DNA from: UMGS755 sp045132895
GTDB taxonomy: Bacteria > Bacillota > Clostridia > UBA1381 > UBA9506
Assembly (NCBI GenBank): GCA_045132895.1
Contig: JBGUTC010000025.1
Span: 1 to 50,859, forward strand
Direction: 5' to 3'
DNA length: 50,859 nucleotides
Positions 32,439 through 42,256 of the stretch are shown one piece after another (position 1 is the stretch's first letter; each line of letters starts with the position of its first letter). Under the pieces are notes generated by a model. The model saw only the letters and a list, made by a program, of their open reading frames with translations, had not been told where the DNA came from and ran no database searches. A program made the translations under genes and the position numbers.

Positions 32439-33512
32439 TCAGTTCTGATTTTGAATATTCCTATATTCGTAAATGGTTTTTTGGGCAACTGGCTCCCACA
32501 AATACTGTTCTTTAACTAATTGTTGCGCGTTCTTTGACTTCTCTCTCTTTTTCTCTTGTTCATGTATCATTCTATCCAGCGCACAAGAAATGTCTGTCGG
32601 ATCAATTTCGCAAACCCACCCGGCATCATATGCCTCGATGACTTCTCCCATATTGGTTCCCCGCGTAATTAAGCAAGGTAATCCATAGGATAATGCCTCC
32701 AAAATACCAAGAGGCATACCCTCCCAACGAGAAGTTTGAATAAAGATATCTGAATCAAGTAGTATCCGTTCTTTTTCCTCTCCGAAAACGCCAGGATGTA
32801 GGGAAACAAGATCCATCAGTTTCTTTTCTCTAATTAATGCTTCAACGGCTTCGAAATTTCCATCGGCTCTCGGTCCATAGAGATCAATCACACAACGAGA
32901 CCGTCGCATGGAATCCTGAATCGATGCCACCGCTTCTAACATTAAATCCAGACCTTTATGGAAAGGATCCAATCTGCCGATATAAACCATTTTAATTTCA
33001 TTTTCATGAAAGGACTCTTTTCTTTTGTCAGGCATGGTGACCCCATTGGTTCCAATGAACTTTCTTTTACCGAAATGAGACTCTTTCAACTCCGTTTCCG
33101 ATAAAAGCTGTAATGCACTAGCGCCATTAATAAAAGAATTAAACAGCAACATATTTCCAACAAATTTTTTTAGCCATTTTTTCTTTTGGGCCGTTTTCGT
33201 CAGGCTGCCATGAGGAATAATAATATAGGGAATGTTACTCTTCCTTAAAGCCTTAGAAATTTTTAAAAATTCCGGTCTGTAGATTTCATGGAAAACGACC
33301 AGATCCGGCTGATTAAAGGGCTCCGGCAAAGATTCTAACGAAAAAGGCGTAGAATAAGAAAACTGCTTTTCCACGCCGTCAATCTCAATATTCGTCAGGT
33401 TGATAAAGCCAACCGTTTCTGTGCTCTGTTGGGCAATTATATGCTGAGGAACAACCACATAGACACCGTTATGTTTCTCTTTTTTAATCGATGCAATATG
33501 CAGAATTACCAT
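32439..33512 (-). CDS. Family 4 glycosyltransferase (GT-B fold)
   Basis: The 357-residue protein has the GT4 plan: YIIIPHGSLT in the acceptor half, VYIGRLDPFHKGLDLMLEA in the donor half, and the EX7E-like stretch SRWEGMPLGILEALSYGLP. ATG 33510-33512 is chosen; two upstream GTG codons are in frame and the ribosome site (GGTGG) is weak. It would add one sugar to the lipid-linked repeat unit. Confidence 0.87.
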   Translation of the reverse strand: MVILHIASIKKEKHNGVYVVVPQHIIAQQSTETVGFINLTNIEIDGVEKQFSYSTPFSLESLPEPFNQPDLVVFHEIYRPEFLKISKALRKSNIPYIIIPHGSLTKTAQKKKWLKKFVGNMLLFNSFINGASALQLLSETELKESHFGKRKFIGTNGVTMPDKRKESFHENEIKMVYIGRLDPFHKGLDLMLEAVASIQDSMRRSRCVIDLYGPRADGNFEAVEALIREKKLMDLVSLHPGVFGEEKERILLDSDIFIQTSRWEGMPLGILEALSYGLPCLITRGTNMGEVIEAYDAGWVCEIDPTDISCALDRMIHEQEKKREKSKNAQQLVKEQYLWEPVAQKTIYEYRNIQNQN

Positions 33513-33531
33513 AGGATCCACCACTCTTCTA

Positions 33532-34290
33532 TTACCTAATTTTAACCCTTTTATATTTCTTCAAACTTCTTATGGTATAAAAACACATATAATACAAACT
33601 CTGCAGGAGACTCAATCCGGAAAACCGATAAACTCGCCAAGTCATTTTTGCGGCTTTCAGCTTATTTGACGACTTAGACCCCTTAGAAAGTCTGTAAGTC
33701 AGCAGCGGTTCATTAACGCCATAGGCAAAAGACTCTGTTTTCAGGATGTTAAGCCAAACAGCAAAATCTTCGTGCATTTTGTCGCTGGGCATTGGCATAT
33801 CCAGAAGACAAGACCGAGCTACCATAACAGAAGAACAAGAGATAACATTCTGCTTTAATAATTCCTTTCGGGTAATTTTCTTCGGAACTTGCAGAACATA
33901 GCTAAGGGGATTTCCGTCATGGGTAATAAAAGACGAGGCCGTAAAAATCAGCTTCGCCTCTGGATTATCTCTAAGTAATTCTATCTGTTTTGCTAATTTA
34001 TCTTCTCGCCAAAGATCATCGCTATCCAAAAATGCTATATATGCCCCATTTGCAATTTGAATGCCTCGGTTCCGGCTAATTGACACGCCGGAATTCACTT
34101 CATTTGACAAAAGAATGACGCGGGCGTCTTTCTCCGCAAATTCCCGGACAATTTCTTCCGTCCTATCTTTTGAGCAATCGTTAATCACGATTAGTTCAAA
34201 GTCTTCATGCGTTTGTGCCAAGACAGACATAATCGCAAGCCCTATCGTTTTTTCTGCATTATAGGCGGGCATAATAACACTTACTAGCAT
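33532..34290 (-). CDS. Family 2 glycosyltransferase
   Basis: The 252-residue protein is a compact GT-A enzyme: VSVIMPAYNAEKTIGLAIMSVLAQT, INDCSKDRT, and AFLDSDDLW with the DxD. It starts 3 bp after the priming transferase gene and probably adds the second sugar. A basic C-terminus (RSLKKYKRVKIR) may contact the membrane. Confidence 0.88.
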   Translation of the reverse strand: MLVSVIMPAYNAEKTIGLAIMSVLAQTHEDFELIVINDCSKDRTEEIVREFAEKDARVILLSNEVNSGVSISRNRGIQIANGAYIAFLDSDDLWREDKLAKQIELLRDNPEAKLIFTASSFITHDGNPLSYVLQVPKKITRKELLKQNVISCSSVMVARSCLLDMPMPSDKMHEDFAVWLNILKTESFAYGVNEPLLTYRLSKGSKSSNKLKAAKMTWRVYRFSGLSLLQSLYYMCFYTIRSLKKYKRVKIR

Positions 34291-34293
34291 ACG

Positions 34294-34962
34294 TTATCTC
34301 GCTCCCTTACGTCCGAATACAACCAGAATAGTTTTAAACATCACCTTTATATCCAGTCCAAGATTGCGTTTTTCAATATATTCCAGATCGTAGATAATCT
34401 TTTCTTCCGGCGCCAGGTCATATCCGCCATTGACCTGAGCAAGACCGGTCAGCCCCGGCGTTACAAACAGTCGCTGGCTGAAACCTTCAATATACGTTTC
34501 AAAGGCTTCATAGAAGCATGCGCGCTCCGGACGCGGACCCACGAAGCTCATATCGCCTTTAATAATATTCAGAATCTGAGGCAGTTCATCAAGACGTAGT
34601 GCCCGTAAAACCCGTCCCACTCTTGTACACCGTTCATCATTTTTCTTCGCCCATTGGGCACCATCACGCTCAGCATCGCGCACCATCGTGCGGAATTTAT
34701 AGAGCATAAAAGGCTTGCCGCCCTTACCCAGACGCTCCTGCTTAAAAATCGCTTCTCCCGGAGAATCCAGCACAATACAAACACCAATAATCAGTGACGG
34801 AATCAGCGCCACCAAAAGAGCCACTACGCCCACGACAATATCAAATACCCGTTTTACAAATCCGTAAAAGGGCTTTGAGCCACAAGCAATCTGACGCATT
34901 TTATAGTTCTGTTTTTCGCCGTTAGCAGAAAACGGAACATTTTTCTCAAGCATCGTTTCCAT
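34294..34962 (-). CDS. Priming sugar-phosphate transferase (undecaprenyl-phosphate)
   Basis: The 222-residue protein is the catalytic-only form of the WbaP/PglC-type bacterial sugar transferases. One membrane helix (about 36-60) precedes the conserved FKQERLGKGGKPFMLYKFRTM, then LDELPQILNIIKGDMSFVGPRPE, with the catalytic Asp-Glu pair in LRLDELPQ. It puts the first sugar phosphate on undecaprenyl phosphate. First gene of the nine-gene glycan operon, preceded by a ribosome site GAGGAGA. Confidence 0.92.
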   Translation of the reverse strand: METMLEKNVPFSANGEKQNYKMRQIACGSKPFYGFVKRVFDIVVGVVALLVALIPSLIIGVCIVLDSPGEAIFKQERLGKGGKPFMLYKFRTMVRDAERDGAQWAKKNDERCTRVGRVLRALRLDELPQILNIIKGDMSFVGPRPERACFYEAFETYIEGFSQRLFVTPGLTGLAQVNGGYDLAPEEKIIYDLEYIEKRNLGLDIKVMFKTILVVFGRKGAR

Positions 34963-35095
34963 CCGGAATCTTTCTCCTCACAAAACATTCTTGTGTGTAT
35001 CTTTTTTGCACCTAAATATACAAAAAAGAACTACCTCTTGGATAAAATATATAAAAAATGAGCACAACTAACCAAATTTTAATGTACATATTACA

Positions 35096-35124
35096 ATTAT
35101 ACCTTCTCCACCGTCAAAAGTCAA
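35096..35124 (-). promoter_or_regulatory. Promoter of the glycan operon
   Basis: On the minus strand TTGACT (35119-35124) and TATAAT (35096-35101) are 17 bp apart. The leader is about 130 nt. Confidence 0.85.
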
Positions 35125-35155
35125 CAAAAATTCCGGCGTTTTGCTATTTTCGCAT

Positions 35156-35192
35156 AAAAAAACCGCTGTCCATTTTCCGGACAGCGGCTTTT
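35156..35192 (-). terminator. Terminator of putP
   Basis: CCGCTGTCC and GGACAGCGG pair around a short loop, with a T-run on the minus strand, 14 bp after the putP stop. Confidence 0.9.
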
Positions 35193-35205
35193 CAAAATTC
35201 TTTTT

Positions 35206-36735
35206 TTAGTCATCAATTGAATTATTGGTTGCAGCCTCGTAAATTGCCATAACATCAGCAGAAGGCTTCTTGTCGAGTAAGGTAACAATAACAGCCACCA
35301 AAGTACACATAACAAAGCCGGGAACAATTTCGTAAACCCCTGTACCGCTTAAGAAGACAAGCCAGAGAATATCAACAACGGCACCTACAATAATACCGGC
35401 AACAGCACCTTTATAGGTAAACCGCTTCCAGAACAGAGACAAGATCACAACCGGACCGAAAGCTGCGCCGAAGAGACCCCAGGCGTTCCCTACCATGTCC
35501 ATAATGGCCTGTGCACCGTCACCCTTGCTACTTGCGATGAAGTATGCAACAATGGCAACGAGAACGACAACAACACGGCCAACCCAGAGAAGTTCTTTCT
35601 GAGAAGCCTGCTTTCTAATAAAGGGCTTGTAGATGTCGCTGGTGAAGGAAGAAGATGCAACCAGTAGCTGAGAGTCAGCTGTAGACATAGAAGCCGCGAT
35701 AATAGCTGCCAAAAGAAGACCGGCAATAAACGCAGGGAAAATCAATCTGGAAAGCTGAATGAAAATAGTTTCCTGCATGCCGTTTGACAGGATATATTCT
35801 GCAAAATTCATTTCGCTGCCGGGGAAATTCATAGAAAGCATTCTTCCCAGATATGCAATCAGCATAGCTGCGCCTAAGGAAAGAACAACCCAAACAATTG
35901 CAACGGTTGCAGATTTTTTTACCATGCTGGGCTTTTCAATTGCCATAAAGCGAACCAAAATGTGGGGCATACCAAAGTAACCAAGTCCCCAACCCAAACC
36001 GGACAGGATATCCTGCCAGCTTGCATTAAATAAGTTCGCTACAAACGCATAAGAATCACCGGTTTTTGCATTGGTCACAACCGCATCTAACAGCGCAGGA
36101 TCTGTACCCTTAAATGCAACAATGGCAATAGGCACAGCCAGAAGCGCTACCAACATCAGAAGACCCTGGAAAAAGTCTGTCCAGCAAACTGCTTTATAGC
36201 CACCTAAGAAGGTGTAAACCAACAGAATTGCCACAAAGATAATCATTTCAATCTCAATAGCAATGTTGGGGAACAGTTCATGGAATACAGTTGCACCGGC
36301 AGAAAAAGCGGATGCAACATACAGCGTAAAGCTGATGATGAACACAATTGCGCAAACAATTTTAAGAACCGGACTTGCTGCCATAAAACGGTTAGACAGA
36401 TACTGGGGCAATGTGATTGCATCGTTGGAAGCCTTGGAAAACTTACGCAGACGCTTTGCTACAAAAATCCAGTTAGCAGCCGTACCCAGTGCAAGACCAA
36501 TACCAATCCAGGCCTGACCTAAGCCAAATGCCAAAATACTACCGGGAAGACCCATCAACAGCCAGGCGCTCATATCGGAGGCCTGTGCACTCATCGCAGT
36601 TACCCACGGACCCATCTGGCGACCGCCTAAAAAATAATCCTTTTCGCCATTTTCGCTCTTACGTGACCGAACGAAAAATACAACGCCAACGGTCAACATG
36701 GCAACGAAATACAGAACAAATGCAAATAATTCCAT
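35206..36735 (-). CDS. putP: Sodium/proline symporter
   Basis: The 509-residue protein has thirteen membrane segments of the sodium:solute symporter family. GGRQMGPWVTAMSAQASDMSAWLLMGLPG in the first helices matches PutP, including the residues that bind sodium, and LLAAIIAASMSTADSQLLVASSSFTSDIY carries the second-site Ser/Thr pair. ATG 36733-36735 has GAAAGG upstream; a longer in-frame extension is not likely. It would import proline with sodium, fitting a cell with a sodium-pumping decarboxylase. Confidence 0.9.
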   Translation of the reverse strand: MELFAFVLYFVAMLTVGVVFFVRSRKSENGEKDYFLGGRQMGPWVTAMSAQASDMSAWLLMGLPGSILAFGLGQAWIGIGLALGTAANWIFVAKRLRKFSKASNDAITLPQYLSNRFMAASPVLKIVCAIVFIISFTLYVASAFSAGATVFHELFPNIAIEIEMIIFVAILLVYTFLGGYKAVCWTDFFQGLLMLVALLAVPIAIVAFKGTDPALLDAVVTNAKTGDSYAFVANLFNASWQDILSGLGWGLGYFGMPHILVRFMAIEKPSMVKKSATVAIVWVVLSLGAAMLIAYLGRMLSMNFPGSEMNFAEYILSNGMQETIFIQLSRLIFPAFIAGLLLAAIIAASMSTADSQLLVASSSFTSDIYKPFIRKQASQKELLWVGRVVVVLVAIVAYFIASSKGDGAQAIMDMVGNAWGLFGAAFGPVVILSLFWKRFTYKGAVAGIIVGAVVDILWLVFLSGTGVYEIVPGFVMCTLVAVIVTLLDKKPSADVMAIYEAATNNSIDD

Positions 36736-36768
36736 ACTCTCAAACCTTTCAAAATAAATTTCTATGAC

Positions 36769-36797
36769 ATTGTACCACAAAATTTTCCAGAATGCAA
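36769..36797 (-). promoter_or_regulatory. Promoter of putP
   Basis: On the minus strand TTGCAT (36792-36797) and TACAAT (36769-36774) are 17 bp apart. A long palindrome ends 2 bp upstream of the -35 box. Confidence 0.75.
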
Positions 36798-36799
36798 TA

Positions 36800-36837
36800 C
36801 AGAACAAAGTACAGAATAAATTCTGTACTTTGTTCTG
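36800..36837. promoter_or_regulatory. 17-bp-arm palindrome at the putP promoter
   Basis: The arms CAGAACAAAGTACAGAA and TTCTGTACTTTGTTCTG pair perfectly around TAAA. No T-run follows on the minus strand, so it is not a standard terminator of the tetR gene. Its place next to the -35 box and its neighbour, a TetR-type regulator, suggest an operator. A transcript hairpin that protects or ends the tetR message is the alternative. Confidence 0.6.
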
Positions 36838-36911
36838 GTAAAACATCTATATATTTGATAATATCGCCGTTTTCTGACCGTACGATTTTAAAACTAAAAA
36901 CAATAATAAAA

Positions 36912-37496
36912 TTAAATCTTAAATTTTTCCAGAAAAAGCGGAAACATTTCGCCGGCATATTTGGTCAGGGAATAGTCCCCGTTGCTCAGGCACCAGTCAT
37001 ATAAAAACGCCCGCTCACAGAGAGCATAGACCTTAACCAGTTCATTGACAGAAAGCCCCCGGGTAATTTCCCCTTTTTTCTGCCCCTCGGAGAAAATGTT
37101 CCGCAGAAGTTTGTAATAGATGCGATTATGGTCCAGCAGATGCCGTTCCCCTTTTGTGGTCAGCTGAGAAGAATAAAGTTTTGCCAGAAGGTCTAAAGAA
37201 ATACTGTTTTCAACCATTAAGAACAATTCCCGATTTAAAAACATCAGTTTCTCAAAGCTATGCATCTCCGGCGTCAGTTCTTCCATCAGTTCTTCATATT
37301 TTTCATCAAACATATAGGAAAGCGAACTGAGCAGGGCGTCTTTTCCCTCAAAATAATGATAAAAAGAGCCTTTTGACGTGCCGGATTCTTCTATGATCTC
37401 TTCAATGGTTGTATCATCATAGCCCTGCTCATAGAATAACTTCCAGGCAGCGCTGATAATCTTACCCTTGGTGTTTCTGGAATTCTTTTTCGCCAA
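36912..37496 (-). CDS. TetR/AcrR-family transcriptional regulator
   Basis: The 194-residue protein has the N-terminal TetR helix-turn-helix (KIISAAWKLFYEQGYDDTTIEEIIEESGTSKGSFYHYFEGKDAL, roughly residues 11-55) and a helical ligand domain. The start is a TTG preceded by GAGGTGACAGG; no ATG fits. It lies between dnaE and putP, with a long palindrome at the putP promoter as a candidate binding site. The ligand is not known. Confidence 0.87.
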   Translation of the reverse strand: MAKKNSRNTKGKIISAAWKLFYEQGYDDTTIEEIIEESGTSKGSFYHYFEGKDALLSSLSYMFDEKYEELMEELTPEMHSFEKLMFLNRELFLMVENSISLDLLAKLYSSQLTTKGERHLLDHNRIYYKLLRNIFSEGQKKGEITRGLSVNELVKVYALCERAFLYDWCLSNGDYSLTKYAGEMFPLFLEKFKI

Positions 37497-37511
37497 AACC
37501 TGTCACCTCAT

Positions 37512-40500
37512 TTATTTTAACACTACGTTTTTCTCTCCCAACATCGCCTTAAGATCGGAAAGCAGTTCCCCGTCGGGAGAAACCCAGAGAGTTTTCGGCG
37601 CCATAGCCGTTGATTTGGTCTCCTCAATATGAATACAAACCGGAACATTGCCGGTTTTTTCTGCCAGAATCGGCTTGACCCTGTCCAGCAGGTAGTCTTT
37701 TCCCAGGCAGAACTTCAGGTAGAGTTTCCGATTATCCGCCGGTGCCTCCGCCTTTTTCATGGCTTCTGCTATAGGCTTCACCTGATTGGCAACCAGTTTC
37801 GCCGCCTCTTCTTCCCGCATACTGAGCCGGGCATCAACAACAACGACGGCATCCTCCGTCAGGAAGGGACGCAGTTGTTCATACATTTTCGGGAACACAA
37901 TGCACTCAATGGCACCGGTTACATCTTCCAGCATGACAAAGGCCATTCGTTGTCCGTTCTTTGTTACCTTTTCCCGGACAGAGGACACCACGCCGCAAAG
38001 AGACAGGTTCATGCCATCTCTGGGGCCGCCCTCTCCTTCCTCCGGTTCAATCAACTCTGCCACAGTAAAGTCAGACAGTTCTGCCGCTTCTTTAGCATAG
38101 TCATCCAAGGGATGACCGGAGAGATAAAAGCCGACGCTTTCCTTTTCCAGCGCCAGTAATTTTTTCGCTTCAAATTCCGGAATCTTAAACACCGGTTTCT
38201 CCGGCTCCGCCGGCATATCCATCGAATCGCCGAAAAGTGAAATCTGCCCCTCGACATTCCGCTTTTTATCTTCTGCTGTTGCTTCTAACAAACCCTCGAA
38301 GACCTGCAACAAGGTTGAACGGGTTTCGCCCATAGCATCAAAGGCGCCTGCCTTAATCAGAAACTCGTGAACACGTTTGGTTACGTTTAAGTATGCTGTC
38401 CGCTTGACGAAATCTTCATAAGAGACAAAAAGCCCATTCTTTTCACGTTCACGGACAATATCGTCAATAATCCCGGTACCCACGTTTTTAATCACGGCAA
38501 GACCGAAGCGGATGTTATTATCGGAAACCGTAAAGCCACTGCAGCTATAGTTAATATCCGGCGGCAGAATCTTAATGCCCATTCGCTTACATTCAACAGA
38601 ATACCGCGCCACTTTTTCGGGCGAACCTAAAACGGAAGACAAAAGCGCCGCCATATATTCTGCCGGGTAGAAATGTTTTAAATATGCCGTTTGGTAGGTA
38701 ATAACAGAATACGCCGCAGCATGGGACTTGTTAAAGGCATACTGCGCAAAGTCCATCATTTCGTCGAAAATCCCGTTTGCCACTTGCTCCGGTACCCCTC
38801 TGCGCACAGCACCGTCAATTAAAACGTTGCCCTCGTCATCGGTTTTTCCGTAGATAAAATTCTTCCGCTCTTCCGCCATAACGTCGGCCTTTTTCTTACT
38901 CATCGCACGGCGCACCAGGTCAGCACGCCCCAGAGAATAACCTGCCATCTCCCGGACAATCTGCATAACCTGCTCCTGATAGACCATGCAGCCATAAGTC
39001 ACGTCCAGAATTTTTTCCAGAATCGGATGAGGATAGGTCAGTTTTTCAGGATGGTTTTTATTTTCAATATACCGGGGAATCTGATCCATCGGCCCCGGAC
39101 GGTAAAGAGAAATACCGGCGATAACGTCCTCCAGGCTCTCCGGCTTCAGTTCTTTCATAAACTGCTTCATGCCGGAAGATTCCAACTGGAACACACCCTC
39201 GCTTTCTCCGCGGGAGAGCATCGCATATACCCCCGGCTCATTCATGGGAATCTGCTCCATATTGGGCTTTTCCTTGCCGGAGGATTCTATTAAGGACAGG
39301 GCTTCGTCAATAATTGAAAGGTTACGGAGTCCCAGAAAGTCCATTTTCAAAAAGCCCAGTTCCTCAATGTTCCCCATAGGGAACTGGGTCGTAATGACGT
39401 CGTCATTTTTCTGAATGGGGATATGGTCTGTGATGACATCTTTGGAAATAACCACGCCGGCGGCATGGGTTCCGGCATTACGGGTCAGCCCTTCCAGCGC
39501 TCTGGCTTCGTCAATCAGTTCCCGAACCTGAGGGTCTTCCTCATATTTCTTTTTCAGATCCGGATTTTTCTCCAGGGCGCTTCCAATATCAATTTTCAGT
39601 TCCATGGGAATCATTTTGGCGACAGCGTCGGTTTCCGCGTAGCCAATATCCAGCACCCTGCCTACGTCACGAATGGCGGCACGGGCTTTCATGGCATTAA
39701 AAGTAATAATCTGCGCTACCTTTTCTCTGCCATATTTTTCGACAACATAGTCAATGACCCGCTGACGGCCTTCGTTACAGATATCCACGTCAATATCCGG
39801 CATGCTGATTCGTTCCGGATTTAAGAATCGCTCAAACAGAAGATTATATTTTAAAGGGTCAATATTGGTAATCCCCAGACAATAGGCAACGATACTGCCT
39901 GCCGCACTGCCTCGACCGGGACCAACGGGAATGCCGCTATCTTTGGCATGCTTGATAAAGTCCCAGACAATCAGGAAATAATCCACATAACCCATACGGG
40001 TGATCACACCCAACTCATAGTCCAGTCGCGTTTTGGCTTCTTCATTATCTTCTCCATACCGCTTTTTCCGTCCGGCTTCACACAGCGCCGTCAGGTAGGA
40101 AAGAGAATCGCCGTCACCCGGCACCGCATATTTAGGCAAAAGCAGATTGCCAAAAGTGAAATCCACCTGACAACGCTCCGCGATTTTCTGCGTGTTCTCC
40201 AGTGCTTCGGGGACTGCGGCAAAAAGCGCCGCCATTTCCTCTTCATTCTTTAAATAAAATTCATCGGTTTCAAACCGCATTCTGTCCGTTTCCTGAACCT
40301 TGCGGTTAGTCTGGATACACATGAGAACGTCCTGATGCTTGGCGTCCTCCCGGTTAATATAGTGCACATCATTGGTGGCAACCAGAGAAAGTCCATATTC
40401 CTGCGCCAGTCCAATAAGCTTTAAATTCACTTTTTTCTGCTCCGGAATCCCGTGGTCCTGCAGTTCTAAAAAGAAATGATCACGGTCAAAAAGTTCCAGG

Positions 40501-40982
40501 TAAGACTCCAGTTCTGCCCGGGCAGCTTTTTCGTCGTTTTCTAAAAAGGCATGAGGAATGTCCCCGGCAAGGCAGGCGGACAAAGCAATTAAACCCTCGG
40601 TGTGGCCCTTTAGCAGAGCTTTATCCACGCGGGGCTTATAATAAAATCCCTCTGAAAACCCGGCGGACACGATTTTGACCAGATTCTGATATCCGGTCAT
40701 GTTCTCCGCCAAAAGGACTAAATGTCCTGTCCGGTTGCCGTTTTCATGGGTGCGGTCGTGCATGCTGACGCCGGCGGTATAAACCTCACAGCCAATCACC
40801 GGGTGAATCCCTGCCGCCTTTGCCTTTTTGTAAAAATCCACCACGCCGTACATGGCGCCATGGTCTGTGATGGCAACAGCAGACATCCCCTGCGCCTTGA
40901 CCCGTTCCAGAAGCGAATCAATCCGGCAAAGACCGTCCAAGAAACTATATTCTGTATGTACATGCAGGTGTGCAAAACCCAT
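37512..40982 (-). CDS. dnaE: DNA polymerase III alpha subunit (DnaE type)
   Basis: The 1156-residue polymerase begins with the PHP domain (FAHLHVHTEYSFLDG and ITDHGAMYGV), has the catalytic PDIDVDI at about residue 395, the GPGRGSAAGSIVAYCLGI palm motif, a helix-hairpin-helix region, and an OB-fold near residue 1000 (LCGVVSSVREKVTKNGQRMAFVMLEDVTG). It is of the DnaE kind rather than PolC, which Gram-positive bacteria also carry. It lies 15 bp upstream of the TetR gene and could be co-transcribed with it. The length is usual. Confidence 0.95.
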   Translation of the reverse strand: MGFAHLHVHTEYSFLDGLCRIDSLLERVKAQGMSAVAITDHGAMYGVVDFYKKAKAAGIHPVIGCEVYTAGVSMHDRTHENGNRTGHLVLLAENMTGYQNLVKIVSAGFSEGFYYKPRVDKALLKGHTEGLIALSACLAGDIPHAFLENDEKAARAELESYLELFDRDHFFLELQDHGIPEQKKVNLKLIGLAQEYGLSLVATNDVHYINREDAKHQDVLMCIQTNRKVQETDRMRFETDEFYLKNEEEMAALFAAVPEALENTQKIAERCQVDFTFGNLLLPKYAVPGDGDSLSYLTALCEAGRKKRYGEDNEEAKTRLDYELGVITRMGYVDYFLIVWDFIKHAKDSGIPVGPGRGSAAGSIVAYCLGITNIDPLKYNLLFERFLNPERISMPDIDVDICNEGRQRVIDYVVEKYGREKVAQIITFNAMKARAAIRDVGRVLDIGYAETDAVAKMIPMELKIDIGSALEKNPDLKKKYEEDPQVRELIDEARALEGLTRNAGTHAAGVVISKDVITDHIPIQKNDDVITTQFPMGNIEELGFLKMDFLGLRNLSIIDEALSLIESSGKEKPNMEQIPMNEPGVYAMLSRGESEGVFQLESSGMKQFMKELKPESLEDVIAGISLYRPGPMDQIPRYIENKNHPEKLTYPHPILEKILDVTYGCMVYQEQVMQIVREMAGYSLGRADLVRRAMSKKKADVMAEERKNFIYGKTDDEGNVLIDGAVRRGVPEQVANGIFDEMMDFAQYAFNKSHAAAYSVITYQTAYLKHFYPAEYMAALLSSVLGSPEKVARYSVECKRMGIKILPPDINYSCSGFTVSDNNIRFGLAVIKNVGTGIIDDIVREREKNGLFVSYEDFVKRTAYLNVTKRVHEFLIKAGAFDAMGETRSTLLQVFEGLLEATAEDKKRNVEGQISLFGDSMDMPAEPEKPVFKIPEFEAKKLLALEKESVGFYLSGHPLDDYAKEAAELSDFTVAELIEPEEGEGGPRDGMNLSLCGVVSSVREKVTKNGQRMAFVMLEDVTGAIECIVFPKMYEQLRPFLTEDAVVVVDARLSMREEEAAKLVANQVKPIAEAMKKAEAPADNRKLYLKFCLGKDYLLDRVKPILAEKTGNVPVCIHIEETKSTAMAPKTLWVSPDGELLSDLKAMLGEKNVVLK

Positions 40983-41018
40983 GGCTTGTTCCTCGCTTAC
41001 TGTATTTTCCGCTACGGG

Positions 41019-42044
41019 CTACTGAATAACTGCGCCTTTTGCGGGGCTGATAATATTGACAATCGTCTTCCCGGGGTTGATGTAAAGTTCCGTTCCATCC
41101 GCTTTTTTATAGGTGGTGTTTCCGCTGCGGGAAGACTTTGACCAGGTAATTTCCTCATAGGCGCCACCCGTGATGTAATATCCCGTACCGGAGCCGGTGG
41201 TGTCCATATTCCGTCGGTCGGAGCCGTCACCTAAGTCATAGTCCGGAATAAACTGAATGATCAGATTCTTCACGGCAAGGACCTCGCCATTCTGCATGAT
41301 GTGAGGTGCGCCGTCAATAGTCTTTTCGTAAAGGCAGGTCTCTGTGTTAAAGACATAGCCCGTTTTATAGAACCCGGAATAGGGAAGAGATACGGTCATC
41401 GCCATCTTGTCCGGGGACAAGTTAAAGTAATGATCCGCATACTTGATGCCGTTCTTCCGGTCTGTTTTGGTTTCGTAGCCTTTTTTCTCTGCCACAGAGC
41501 GAATCCGCTCAATGCTGGTATAGGCGCTGTGCCAGTCACCCTTAAATTTTTCTTCGCGCCAGAAGGTGCTCTCGTCAACGCCGCCTAATACGCCGTTGAT
41601 TTTATCGATGCCAAAAGAGGAGATGTCCTGAATGGCTCTGGGGCTCCAGCCGTAGTGGGTATAAATGGCATCCTGTTCCATAACGTAGTCTAAAAAGTAA
41701 TGTCTTGATGAACGAACCGGACCAATTTTCTCTGTCTCCGCTCCCTGGAATACCGCCAAAAAGCGCGTAGCGCCACCTTCGACAACCAATTCATAAATCA
41801 GATAGGCTTCATTGAGCCCGGCATGGGGTCTGGCGTTTTTATCATCGTTATCCACCATGATGGCGATAGGACGCTTGTCCGTTTTAATATATGTATCAAA
41901 AAATTGATTAATTTCAATTTCTTCCGGCGAAGGTGTCGGTTCAGGGGTCGGTGTCGGCTCCGGAGCAACCACAGCCGCGCGACAGCCTGAAAGAATCATC
42001 AGAGCGCAAAGTAAAACTGCTAAAAAAACCCGTCTTGTTTTCAT
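41019..42044 (-). CDS. DUF3048-domain lipoprotein (YerB-like)
   Basis: The 341-residue protein starts with a lipoprotein signal and lipobox LSGC (Cys21), followed by a Pro/Thr/Glu linker (PEPTPTPEPTPSPEE). The body shows the DUF3048 pattern: RPIAIMVDNDDKNARPHAGLNEAYLIYELVVEGGATRFLAVFQG, then GPVRSSRHYFLDYVME. ATG 42042-42044 has GAGGAGACAG upstream. The exact function of the family is unknown; it is found on the outer face of the membrane of Gram-positive bacteria. Confidence 0.88.
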   Translation of the reverse strand: MKTRRVFLAVLLCALMILSGCRAAVVAPEPTPTPEPTPSPEEIEINQFFDTYIKTDKRPIAIMVDNDDKNARPHAGLNEAYLIYELVVEGGATRFLAVFQGAETEKIGPVRSSRHYFLDYVMEQDAIYTHYGWSPRAIQDISSFGIDKINGVLGGVDESTFWREEKFKGDWHSAYTSIERIRSVAEKKGYETKTDRKNGIKYADHYFNLSPDKMAMTVSLPYSGFYKTGYVFNTETCLYEKTIDGAPHIMQNGEVLAVKNLIIQFIPDYDLGDGSDRRNMDTTGSGTGYYITGGAYEEITWSKSSRSGNTTYKKADGTELYINPGKTIVNIISPAKGAVIQ

Positions 42045-42256
42045 GTTTCTGTCTCCTCTCCTGTTACACAAAAATTGACTTACCCAAGATATACCCACAA
42101 CCTGGGATTTCTAAACGAAATTCTCCACATTTTAAAAATTATCTTATCATAATGATAAAATCAGTGTATGTTTTAGATGTCGCAAAATCATTTTTGCGAC
42201 GCCGTCAATTGACACAGTGCTTGAAAGAGCACAAAAGAGCGTTAACTCTTAAGAAT

